A DNA stretch of 64,000 nt from Spirochaetales bacterium Spiro_07 (GCA_001603145.1 LVBI01000011.1:1-64000); one strand, 5' to 3'. Positions 26,910 to 34,980 are shown, counted from the first letter of the stretch. Notes: generated by a model not told the origin, from the letters alone. Program-made: numbers and translations.

Positions 26910-27005
26910 TCAATTTCCGCAGGGTGAGAGAAAAATGTGGCTATAATAAAGGTAAGCCAGCGTAGAGGAATTGATTTTTTGAGCCCAACGGTCAATGTGT
27001 TTCAT
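26910..27005 (-). CDS. Tyr-rich leader peptide of tyrS
   Basis: A 31-codon frame whose residues 18-21 are Tyr-Leu-Tyr-Tyr, three Tyr in four codons. It starts at ATG 27005 and stops at TGA 26910. The -10 TAGAGT ends 7 nt before the ATG with TTGACA 17 nt upstream, so the leader is probably translated without a ribosome-binding site. The last codons (Cys-Gly-Asn) contain TGCGGAA, which can pair with the 5' side of the downstream terminator. A ribosome stalled on the Tyr codons would leave this segment free and favour read-through; one reaching the stop would mask it and allow termination. This is inference from architecture; I know of no described equivalent for tyrS. Confidence 0.75.
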   Translation of the reverse strand: MKHIDRWAQKINSSTLAYLYYSHIFLSPCGN

Positions 27006-27012
27006 GGAATAA

Positions 27013-27041
27013 ACTCTAGCAGAATCAATTTTCTATGTCAA
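27013..27041 (-). promoter_or_regulatory. Promoter of the tyrS leader
   Basis: On the minus strand, -35 TTGACA (27041-27036, perfect), 17-nt spacer, -10 TAGAGT (27018-27013). Only 7 nt separate the -10 box from the leader ATG at 27005. Confidence 0.75.
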
Positions 27042-27098
27042 CACAAGCCCCGAACCGCCGAACCTCACGCGCCACAAGTTTTGCAAAATGCAAGTACC

Positions 27099-27127
27099 TT
27101 GACAAAATGCCTTATTTCATTTTAACT
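27099..27127 (+). promoter_or_regulatory. Promoter of the his leader
   Basis: -35 TTGACA (27099-27104, perfect), 17-nt spacer, -10 TTAACT (27122-27127; TTTAAC at 16 nt is an alternative). The leader ATG follows 7 nt after the -10. It points away from the tyrS promoter, whose -35 lies 57 bp to the left. Confidence 0.65.
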
Positions 27128-27134
27128 CTGATGT

Positions 27135-27185
27135 ATGAAATTTTCAGTTCATCATGTACATCATCATTTTTTCTCGATTGTGTAA
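27135..27185 (+). CDS. hisL: His-rich leader peptide of hisG-hisB
   Basis: A 16-codon frame encoding MKFSVHHVHHHFFSIV, with five His in six codons (all CAT), ending TAA 27183-27185. The RNA shows the classical segments. Segment 1, the His codons (27150-27160), can pair with segment 2, TGTACAGATG (27195-27204). ACGGGTT (27187-27193) can pair with AGCCCGT (27229-27235), the 5' arm of the terminator at 27223-27254. Stalling on His codons would free segment 2 and block termination. Functionally this is the equivalent of enterobacterial HisL, though not similar in sequence beyond the His run. It appears leaderless. Confidence 0.82.
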   Translation: MKFSVHHVHHHFFSIV

Positions 27186-27222
27186 AACGGGTTTTGTACA
27201 GATGTTGCTTTTATAGATAGAG

Positions 27223-27254
27223 ACCGTCAGCCCGTAAAGGTTGACGGTTTTTTT
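27223..27254 (+). terminator. Attenuator terminator in the hisG leader
   Basis: Stem ACCGTCAGCC (27223-27232) with GGTTGACGGT (27239-27248), ten pairs including one G-U, loop CGTAAA, then seven T ending at 27254. It stands 55 nt before hisG and after the His leader frame, so it would stop transcription before the structural genes. Confidence 0.88.
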
Positions 27255-27308
27255 ATAGAAGCATACGAAAGCGGTAATTATTTCCGATAAAATAAACAGG
27301 AGCATATA

Positions 27309-28163
27309 ATGGAAAAGCTTAAAATTTTGCTGCCAAAGGGCAGAATTTATGAAAATGTAACAGAACTTTTTGCCGGTGCAGGCATTACAATCAAGCTGCC
27401 GGAAAGAGCTTACAGACCGACTGTAAACCAGGACGATATTGAAGCGAAAGTAATGAAGCCGCAGAACATCGGCAAGCTTCTTGAACTTGGCGCACATGAC
27501 GTGGGCTTTACAGGCCGCGACTGGATTGAAGAAACAAACGCCGATGTAGAAGAAATCATGGATTTGGGTTTTGACCCTGTTAAGATTGTCGCCGCCGTGC
27601 CGAACTCAATCGACGACAAGGCTCTTCTTAAAAAAAGAATAATCGTAGCAACTGAATATGAGCACATCGCCGAGCGCTGGCTTAAAGAGAAAAAGATTGA
27701 CCATCTTATCGTAAGAACTTACGGCGCAACCGAAGTTTTTCCGCCGGATGATGCAGACATGATTGTAGACAACACCGCAACAGGCAGAACTTTGATTGAG
27801 AACGATCTTCGCATTGTTGACGTGCTTATGAAAAGCTCAACAAGAATGTTCGCTTCAAAAGAAGCTTTGAAAGACCCTGCAAAGAAGCAGAAAATCATGG
27901 AACTTAAGATGCTTTTCACTTCTGTGCTGAACGCGCGCGACCGCGTAATGCTTGAAATGAACGTTGCACGCGACAAGTTTGAATCGCTTGTAAAGGCTTT
28001 GCCTGCAATGCGCTCACCGACAGTTTCTCCGCTTTATGGCGATGACGGCTTTGCGGTCAAGATTGCCGTAAAGAAGTCTGAAGTTCCGAACCTTATGCCG
28101 AAGCTCAAGAACTTGGGCGCGACAGACATTTTGGAATATGAACTTAGAAAGGTTGCAGAATGA
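27309..28163 (+). CDS. hisG: ATP phosphoribosyltransferase, long form
   Basis: First step of histidine synthesis, joining ATP and PRPP. The 284 residues include the C-terminal regulatory domain of the long, His-feedback-inhibited form, so HisZ is not needed. Motifs: KLKILLPKGRIYE at the start, GFTGRDWI near 72, and the PRPP loop DNTATGRTLIEN near 155. CAGGAG lies 7 nt before the ATG. It overlaps hisB by 4 bp (ATGA), giving translational coupling. The other his genes are not in the window. Control is probably by the His leader and terminator just upstream. Confidence 0.95.
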   Translation: MEKLKILLPKGRIYENVTELFAGAGITIKLPERAYRPTVNQDDIEAKVMKPQNIGKLLELGAHDVGFTGRDWIEETNADVEEIMDLGFDPVKIVAAVPNSIDDKALLKKRIIVATEYEHIAERWLKEKKIDHLIVRTYGATEVFPPDDADMIVDNTATGRTLIENDLRIVDVLMKSSTRMFASKEALKDPAKKQKIMELKMLFTSVLNARDRVMLEMNVARDKFESLVKALPAMRSPTVSPLYGDDGFAVKIAVKKSEVPNLMPKLKNLGATDILEYELRKVAE

Positions 28164-28960
28164 ACGATTTGTCAAACGAAGAAGAAATGACTGACGAGGA
28201 AAGGCTTCTTGCAAAGCCGGCCTGCGAACGGCACGCTTCACCGATGAGAAGCAGTATTTCTCAGCCGGTTTCAACTGAACGCGCCCAGCTTAATACGGCA
28301 AATTCGCTCAATTCAAGAGCTGATGCGCGCGTTGCAAGAATAAGCCGCTCTACGGCAGAAACTCAGATTGAGCTTAAACTGAACCTTGACGGCACAGGCA
28401 GATGCAATCTCGACTGCCCTATCGGGTTTTTCAACCACATGTTGAGCGCGTTCTGCAAGCACGGCATGTTTGACCTTGAAGGCATTTTGCGCGGCGACCT
28501 TGATGTTGACCAGCACCATCTGATTGAAGACACCGGCATCGCGCTCGGTTCTGCTTTTGACAAAGCTCTGGGCAGCCGCAAAGGCATTTTGCGTGCGGGC
28601 TTCTTTCTTTATCCGATGGATGAATCTTTGTGCCGCGCGGCTGTAGACTTTGGCGGCAGGCCTTATCTTGTGTGCAACGCAGAGCTTTCGGGCAGACCGC
28701 TCGTCGGCGGCACTGTGCCTGAATGCAACGAGCCTGCAAGCGTTTGCACAACTTTTCAGACAGACTGCTTTGAAGATTTCTGGCAGGGTTTTGTGACCAC
28801 CGCCAAATGCAATCTGCATCTTGATACAATCCGCGGCAGAAGCGACCATCACAAAATGGAAGGCTTGTTCAAAGCTGCCGGCCGCGCAATCCGTGCCGCC
28901 GTTACGATTGATGTAAGAGCGCCAAACGCTATTCCGTCAACAAAAGGCGTAATCTGCTGA
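28160..28960 (+). CDS. hisB: Imidazoleglycerol-phosphate dehydratase
   Basis: Dehydrates imidazole glycerol phosphate in histidine synthesis, using a di-manganese site. The core (about residues 58-266) shows VDQHHLIEDTGIALG and RSDHHKMEGLFKA, the duplicated HHxxE metal motifs, and NHMLSAFCKHG. There is no phosphatase domain, so this is the monofunctional form. It carries an unusual 55-residue N-terminal extension rich in Glu, Ser and Arg, without a recognisable domain; no better internal start exists, since the ATGA overlap with hisG and continuous coding support ATG 28160. A terminator follows at 29015-29054. Confidence 0.93.
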   Translation: MNDLSNEEEMTDEERLLAKPACERHASPMRSSISQPVSTERAQLNTANSLNSRADARVARISRSTAETQIELKLNLDGTGRCNLDCPIGFFNHMLSAFCKHGMFDLEGILRGDLDVDQHHLIEDTGIALGSAFDKALGSRKGILRAGFFLYPMDESLCRAAVDFGGRPYLVCNAELSGRPLVGGTVPECNEPASVCTTFQTDCFEDFWQGFVTTAKCNLHLDTIRGRSDHHKMEGLFKAAGRAIRAAVTIDVRAPNAIPSTKGVIC

Positions 28961-29014
28961 AAATAGCTTAAAAAGACAAGGCCGGTGCAGCTTATGCGCC
29001 GCCCGAAAAAGCAA

Positions 29015-29054
29015 AAAAAGCCCGAAACTGGTGTCCGCCAATTTCGGGCTTTTT
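29015..29054 (+). terminator. Terminator after hisB
   Basis: AAAAAGCCCGAAA (29015-29027) pairs perfectly with TTTCGGGCTTTTT (29042-29054) around a 14-nt loop. Confidence 0.9.
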
Positions 29055-29087
29055 GTTTATTTAGGCAGATTCTGATAATTCAGCTAA

Positions 29088-29111
29088 TTATACCAAGCCT
29101 TGGGCAATAAG
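29088..29111 (-). pseudogene. Possible remnant of a gdhA 3' end
   Basis: On the minus strand, CTTATTGCCCAAGGCTTGGT plus TAA reads LIAQGLV-stop, matching the last codons of the intact gdhA (MIAQGLV-stop) 113 bp away and followed by a similar AATT. Upstream the match is lost. It may be the scar of a duplicated or replaced gdhA copy; the stretch is short, so chance is not excluded. Confidence 0.4.
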
Positions 29112-29112
29112 T

Positions 29113-29183
29113 CTGGTCAAGGCACGCTTCGCTTAAAGCCTTGACTCAGCCTTTTTGCGGGTTGCCAGACATTGTCAACCCGC
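29113..29183. repeat. Two hairpins downstream of gdhA
   Basis: GTCAAGGC/GCCTTGAC (about 29113-29143) and GCGGGTTG/CAACCCGC (29157-29183). Neither is followed by a T-run in the gdhA direction, so they are not typical terminators, but they could stabilise the gdhA 3' end. Confidence 0.6.
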
Positions 29184-29200
29184 AATCATTGCCTGGAAAA

Positions 29201-30625
<1,425 letters not shown>

Positions 30626-30761
30626 TTAGCCGCTGCTCATTTTCCGCGGCCGAAATGCATTTTCATACGATGTTCATATTTACAGTAACAAAAATGCATA
30701 AATATAATAGCGAAGCGTATAAAAATGCACAATATGCAGAATAAAAAAATTTTGAAAAAAG

Positions 30762-30820
30762 TTGACAAAAATTTCTGACTGATGTATATTTCAACACATG
30801 AACAGTTATTCATATATTGG
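30762..30820 (+). promoter_or_regulatory. Promoter and SmtB-type operator of the metal operon
   Basis: -35 TTGACA (30762-30767), 17-nt spacer, -10 TATATT (30785-30790), a near-consensus promoter. Just downstream, ACATGAACAGTTATTCATAT (30796-30815) is an imperfect 12-2-12-type palindrome with ATGAA and TTCAT half-sites, the form bound by SmtB/CzrA/CadC repressors. Its place over the transcription start suggests repression released by metal. Confidence 0.75.
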
Positions 30821-30829
30821 AGTATGAAA

Positions 30830-31147
30830 ATGATTCAAGAACCAACATCAAATAAAGACATAATGCCCGACGAAGAGCTGCTTTATGATTTGGCTGATTT
30901 GTTCAAGATTTTCGGCGACACCACGCGCATAAAGATTCTGTATGCATTGCGCGCAGACGAAATGTGCGTGTCTGCCATTGCAGAGCTTCTGAACATGAAC
31001 CAGTCGGCTGTTTCACATCAGCTGAAAATATTGAAGCAGAGCAAACTGATTAAGTTCAGGCGCGACGGCAAGACCGTGTTTTATTCGCTTGCCGACAACC
31101 ATGTAGTTACGATTATCGACCAGGGTATGGATCATTTGACGGAATAG
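30830..31147 (+). CDS. ArsR/SmtB-family zinc-type sensor
   Basis: A 105-residue winged-helix repressor. The recognition region is NMNQSAVSHQLKILKQSKLI. The C-terminal helix has D-N-H, ten residues, H, two residues, E, exactly the alpha5 metal-site pattern of SmtB and CzrA, which sense Zn(II) or Co(II). One Cys lies in DEMCVSAIAELL at the alpha3 position, but the second Cys of an ELCVCDL site is missing, so Cd/Pb alpha3 sensing is less likely. I prefer ATG 30830, 7 nt after TTGGAG; ATG 30824 is too close to it. It is co-oriented with the metal ATPase 25 nt downstream. Confidence 0.88.
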   Translation: MIQEPTSNKDIMPDEELLYDLADLFKIFGDTTRIKILYALRADEMCVSAIAELLNMNQSAVSHQLKILKQSKLIKFRRDGKTVFYSLADNHVVTIIDQGMDHLTE

Positions 31148-31172
31148 ACGGAACAATCGAAGGAGTTTTAAG

Positions 31173-33233
31173 ATGTGCAGTCACAATTCAGAACATAAGC
31201 ATTCACACAATCACGAAGAGCATGAGCATGAACATCATGAGCATGGCGCGTGCGGTTGCGGCCACCACCACGAACATGAAGAGCATGAACACCACCATGA
31301 GCATAGCCACGAAGGTTGCTGCTGCAGCCACTCTCATTGCGGTTGCAGCCACGAAGGCGGCTTTTCAGGCGGACAAAAAACTATAATTGCAAGGTGCATC
31401 GCTTCGGCTGTGCTTCTTGTTGCCTGCATAATCATCAGAAACAAAGTTGCAATGCCGCGTCTGGCGCAGCTTTTGATGTTCGCCGTGCCTTATCTGATAA
31501 TCGGCTACGATGTTCTGCTTCGTGCCGCAATCAACATTTTTCACGGCGAAGTTTTTGACGAAAATTTCTTGATGGGCATTGCTACGGTCGGTGCGTTTGC
31601 TTTAGGCGAATACCCCGAAGGCGTTTTTGTAATGCTTTTTTCGCAAATCGGCGAACTTTTTGAAGATTACGCCGTCGATAAGTCGCGCGATTCAATTGCT
31701 GAATTGATGAACATAAGGCCAGATTCTGCAAACCTTGAAAAAGACGGCAGCATAACAGTTGTTCCGCCCGAAGACGTGCACATCGGCGATGTGATTGTGG
31801 TTCGTGTCGGCGAGAAAGTGCCGCTCGACGGCGTGCTTATTGAAGGCGAAACTGACCTTGACACAAAGGCTCTGACCGGCGAATCAATGCCGCGTCATGT
31901 TGCGCTTAACGAAGCCGTGCTTTCGGGCTGCATCAACCTTTCTGGCGTAATCAAAGTGCGCGTCGAAAAAGAATTCGGTGAATCAACTGTAACAAAAATC
32001 TTGAACCTTGTTGAAAACGCCGCTTCAAAAAAGACAAAGGCCGAAAGCTTCATCACGCGCTTTGCGCACTGGTACACGCCCGTTGTTGTTTGTCTTGCCG
32101 TTGCGGTCGCGTTCATTCCTCCGCTGCTTCATTTTGGCTCTTGGAGCGAATGGGTTCGGCGTGCGCTCGTCTTTCTTATTGTGTCTTGCCCTTGCGCGCT
32201 CGTCATTTCTGTTCCGATGGGCTTTTTCGTCGGCATCGGTTCAGCATCAAAGCGCGGCATTCTTATAAAGGGCAGCTGCTATATCGAAGCTCTGTCAAAA
32301 CTCGGCACGGCTGTTTTTGACAAGACCGGCACTTTGACTAAAGGTGTTTTTGCAGTAACTGAAATTAATGCGGCCGGTTCAGACAAAGACGCGCTGCTAA
32401 GGCTTGCGGCTTTTGCCGAAAGCTCTTCGATTCATCCTGTAGCCGTTTCGATAACTAACGCATGGAAAGAAAAAAATCCGGAATATGAAATTTCCGAAGG
32501 CTCTGTTCAGAACATAAAAGAATATGCTGGTTTCGGCGTTGAAGCTCTTATAGACGGAAAAACTGTCTGCTGCGGCAACAACGCATATATGGAAAAGCTC
32601 GGTATCAAAATTGACAGGCATTTTGAAGGCGGCACGCTCGTTCACGTGGCTGAAGACGGCGTGTACAAGGGCACAATTACAATTTCTGATGAACTGAAAG
32701 AACAGTCTGTGCAGGCTTTGCAAAGCTTGAAATCGGCCGGCGTTAAAAAGACGGTGATGCTCACCGGCGACGCTGAATCTGTGGCAAAAAAAGTTGCCGC
32801 TTCTCTTGGAATTGACGAATACAAGGCAGGGCTTCTGCCGGATGACAAGCTTGATATTGTTGAAAAGCTGATAACTGAAAGCAACGGCGTTGTTTCGTTT
32901 GTCGGCGACGGTATAAACGATGCACCTGTTTTGCGGCGCGCTGATGTCGGCATTTCGATGGGCGCATTGGGCAGCGATGCCGCAATTGAAGCGTCTGATG
33001 TTGTGCTCATGGACGATAATCCGCTTAAAGTTGCAGAAGCTGTAAAGATTTCGCGCAAGACTATGGCCGTCGTAAAGCAGAACATCTGGTTCTCGCTCGG
33101 CGTAAAGGTGCTTGTGCTTGCAGCCGGTGTGCTGGGTGTTGCATCGCTCTGGCTTGCGGTTTTTGCTGATGTTGGTGTGCTCGTGCTCGCCGTTGCCAAC
33201 TCAATGCGCGCCGGGCGTTTCGCAAAAGCTTAA
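31173..33233 (+). CDS. Zn/Cd/Co P1B-type ATPase with His-rich N-terminus
   Basis: Membrane pump exporting divalent metals, 686 residues. Residues 1-63 contain 23 His and 8 Cys in Glu-His repeats and replace the usual ferredoxin-like HMA domain. After that: two helices, the actuator domain (LTGES near 236), SCPCALVI near 342 in TM6 (the CPC motif of the Zn/Cd group), DKTGTLTKG near 382 with the phosphorylated Asp, and GDGINDAP near 580. The arsR-type gene and operator just upstream suggest zinc- or cadmium-induced expression. AAGGAG precedes the ATG. Confidence 0.93.
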   Translation: MCSHNSEHKHSHNHEEHEHEHHEHGACGCGHHHEHEEHEHHHEHSHEGCCCSHSHCGCSHEGGFSGGQKTIIARCIASAVLLVACIIIRNKVAMPRLAQLLMFAVPYLIIGYDVLLRAAINIFHGEVFDENFLMGIATVGAFALGEYPEGVFVMLFSQIGELFEDYAVDKSRDSIAELMNIRPDSANLEKDGSITVVPPEDVHIGDVIVVRVGEKVPLDGVLIEGETDLDTKALTGESMPRHVALNEAVLSGCINLSGVIKVRVEKEFGESTVTKILNLVENAASKKTKAESFITRFAHWYTPVVVCLAVAVAFIPPLLHFGSWSEWVRRALVFLIVSCPCALVISVPMGFFVGIGSASKRGILIKGSCYIEALSKLGTAVFDKTGTLTKGVFAVTEINAAGSDKDALLRLAAFAESSSIHPVAVSITNAWKEKNPEYEISEGSVQNIKEYAGFGVEALIDGKTVCCGNNAYMEKLGIKIDRHFEGGTLVHVAEDGVYKGTITISDELKEQSVQALQSLKSAGVKKTVMLTGDAESVAKKVAASLGIDEYKAGLLPDDKLDIVEKLITESNGVVSFVGDGINDAPVLRRADVGISMGALGSDAAIEASDVVLMDDNPLKVAEAVKISRKTMAVVKQNIWFSLGVKVLVLAAGVLGVASLWLAVFADVGVLVLAVANSMRAGRFAKA

Positions 33234-33247
33234 TCTTAGATTAAGCC
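33231..33247. repeat. Palindrome at the end of the metal ATPase gene
   Basis: CTTAATC-tta-GATTAAG spans the ATPase stop codon. It could form a short hairpin but lacks a T-run, so its role as terminator is doubtful. Confidence 0.45.
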
Positions 33248-33293
33248 TGTTCTGCAAAACTGAGGGCAGTTACACATGGCGCACTGCGCTGTT

Positions 33294-33395
33294 GTCATCC
33301 CGAACTTGTTTCGGGATTTGTTCACCAACCGGTGTGCAAACGGCGAATGAATATGGCGGAGCTATGTCATTGTCGGGCTTGACCCGACAATCTTA
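33294..33395. repeat. Two GTCATT/GTCATC-type hairpins
   Basis: TCATCCCGAA-cttgt-TTCGGGAT (33297-33317) and TCATTGTCGGG-cttga-CCCGACAATCT (33367-33394) are members of the dispersed family, separated by about 50 bases of unassigned sequence. Confidence 0.7.
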
Positions 33396-33404
33396 GAGGT
33401 GCAA

Positions 33405-33554
33405 TTAGGCTTCTGTTTTTTCTGCTTTTGCAGGTGCAATGAAGCTGACGAACCAGCGGTTAAAAGCCGGTGTCACAATTGCCATAAGCTGATGCCAGAC
33501 AAAGCTTGTTCTGCTATGCTGGGGCGGGTGCATATGGCGTCCTTTCCATCTCAT
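33405..33554 (-). CDS. Small hypothetical protein, 49 residues
   Basis: A short frame not listed by size-limited gene finding. It starts ATG 33554, 7 nt after AAGGAAA, and ends TAA at 33405. The peptide is rich in aromatic residues and His (MRWKGRHMHPPQHSRTSF..., then FNRWFVSFIAP) and ends in a charged tail KAEKTEA. Codon choice and GC content resemble the resident genes rather than the AT-rich intergenic DNA to its right. A second start, ATG 33533 after AAAGGA, is also plausible. No family is recognised. A TATTAT -10 (33575-33570) lies upstream. Confidence 0.5.
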   Translation of the reverse strand: MRWKGRHMHPPQHSRTSFVWHQLMAIVTPAFNRWFVSFIAPAKAEKTEA

Positions 33555-33583
33555 TACTTTTCCTTATAAATAATACTTTTCTA

Positions 33584-33613
33584 TTTACAAGAACAATAAT
33601 AGTGCCATATACT
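33584..33613 (+). promoter_or_regulatory. Predicted promoter of the TPR lipoprotein
   Basis: -35 TTTACA (33584-33589), 18-nt spacer, -10 TATACT (33608-33613), 35 nt before the ATG at 33648. Confidence 0.55.
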
Positions 33614-33647
33614 TATGAAGTAAGAAAATGTGGGAGGGAATTTTAAA

Positions 33648-34667
33648 ATGAAAAAGCTATTGTATATAATAATATTACTTGTTCCAGTATTTATAACAAA
33701 CTGTAAGATTAATGTCGATTATCCATCAGTATATGAGCAAATAAAAGACTCATATGAAAAACAAGATTATGACGCAACAATTTCGCTAATTAGAAATGCA
33801 AATATAAAACGAAGTCAAAAGACCGATTGGTATTACTATTATTTAGGCATGTCGGTGTATAAAAAATCAAAACAAAATACAAGGGAAGCAATTGAAAATC
33901 TGAAAATCGCAATAGCCTTTAAGAAAAATAATCCTGAATATAAATTTTCTATAGGGCAAATGTATTTTGATATAGGTGAATATAAGAAATCATTGACAAA
34001 TTTTAAAAAAGCTTATTCGTTATGTAAAGAAAATAATACTGCTATACCAAATTTAAATTTTTGGATATTGATAAATCTAGATAAGATGGGCAACTTTAGG
34101 GTTGAAGAATTTATAAAAGAATTCAATACAGATGAATCGAATTATTTGAAACAATTCTCAGAACAAATTTTGCAAAAAAGAATATCTGATAAGTATATCG
34201 ATAGCCTAATAGATTCACAGGAATTTACTGTCGAGGAAAAACTTATGATACTTGATGTTTTGTTAAACAACTGTCCTAATTCATCAGAAATTTGCGAAAC
34301 AATGCTTGAAAAAGATATTAAAGAAGAATATACGCAGTTTTTTACAATAAAAATGCTTTCATACAGTTTTGATAATCTTCAAAACTGTAAAGACCTTTTG
34401 CGAAAAATTTCAATTGAAGTAGGTAATGATATTTTTATAATTGAATCTTCAAGTTACTTTATTTATCAGATATTTAATAAGTATTTATGTTGGTATTATT
34501 TTATTGAAAATGATGATGAATCTGCAGTAAATGCTTTAAGGGCTTATCAAATTCAAAAATACAAACCGAAAACTTTTAAGCATAATACCTCTGATGATAT
34601 AGAGTTAATCATGAGAGAGTTTAAGAATGATAAAGAATTTCAGTCTATTATAGAATATAGAAACTGA
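33648..34667 (+). CDS. TPR-like lipoprotein
   Basis: A 339-residue predicted lipoprotein: MKKLLYIIILLVPVFITNC is a signal peptide with Cys at residue 19 as the likely lipidation site. Residues 25-130 form tetratricopeptide-like helix pairs (YYYYLGMSVYKKSKQNTREA; FSIGQMYFDIGEYKKSLTNF), suggesting protein-protein contacts at the membrane. The C-terminal half is helical with no known domain. I chose ATG 33648 after GGGAGG rather than the earlier in-frame start at 33630, since the signal peptide starts there. The gene is much more AT-rich than its neighbours, suggesting transfer. Function unknown. Confidence 0.72.
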   Translation: MKKLLYIIILLVPVFITNCKINVDYPSVYEQIKDSYEKQDYDATISLIRNANIKRSQKTDWYYYYLGMSVYKKSKQNTREAIENLKIAIAFKKNNPEYKFSIGQMYFDIGEYKKSLTNFKKAYSLCKENNTAIPNLNFWILINLDKMGNFRVEEFIKEFNTDESNYLKQFSEQILQKRISDKYIDSLIDSQEFTVEEKLMILDVLLNNCPNSSEICETMLEKDIKEEYTQFFTIKMLSYSFDNLQNCKDLLRKISIEVGNDIFIIESSSYFIYQIFNKYLCWYYFIENDDESAVNALRAYQIQKYKPKTFKHNTSDDIELIMREFKNDKEFQSIIEYRN

Positions 34668-34679
34668 AAAAACAAAAAA

Positions 34680-34803
34680 GCCTTTTCTGAAGAGCTCAGG
34701 TACACTACGGCACAAGTGCCATCTTCCTGCCGCTGCTTCCTTCCGGATCTGACGGGGTTCAGAAGCGGCACCTTGCATAGGACCTGAACTCATCACAAAA
34801 GGC
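34680..34803 (-). ncRNA. ffs: Signal recognition particle 4.5S RNA
   Basis: On the minus strand the conserved apical core GTCAGATCCGGAAGGAAGCAG is present around 34730-34750, the Ffh-binding hairpin of bacterial SRP RNA. Arms GAGTTCAGGT and ACCTGAGCTC (near 34791 and 34692) close the rod. The stem extends through GCCTTTT/AAAAGGC and is followed by TTTTTT, so the RNA base doubles as terminator. Mature ends are approximate. It is the last gene of a minus-strand unit after three tRNAs. Confidence 0.92.
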
Positions 34804-34855
34804 TTATAATTTCAAGTATGAAATAATGAAATAGACTTTAGATGGGATTAGTAAA

Positions 34856-34929
34856 TGAGACTGAGAGGAGTCGAACCTCCGACCTTCAGATCCGCAATCT
34901 GACGCTCTATCCAACTGAGCTACAATCTC
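34856..34929 (-). tRNA. tRNA-Arg with anticodon GCG
   Basis: A full cloverleaf: acceptor GAGATTG/CAGTCTC, D-arm GCTC...GAGC, anticodon stem TCAGA/TCTGA with loop TTGCGGA, T-arm GGAGG-TTCGACT-CCTCT, discriminator A. CCA is not encoded. The loop gives anticodon GCG, reading CGC and CGU. Most bacteria use ACG modified to ICG, so this is unusual. Confidence 0.85.
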
Positions 34930-34980
34930 AAAATTATTACACTGTACGATGTGAAACCTTGAAACAAGATGTAATCTGCA

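Noticed and set aside
26812-27005. T-box riboswitch before tyrS
   Set aside because: Neither strand has the conserved AGGGTGGNACCGCG sequence; the plus-strand AGGGTGAGAG is on the wrong strand and part of the leader frame.
27144-27497. 117-codon minus-strand frame over the his leader
   Set aside because: Antisense to the leader, terminator and hisG start; the plus-strand signals explain the conservation better.
29157-29183. Terminator of gdhA
   Set aside because: The stem is good but in the gdhA direction it is followed by AAAAAGG, not T.
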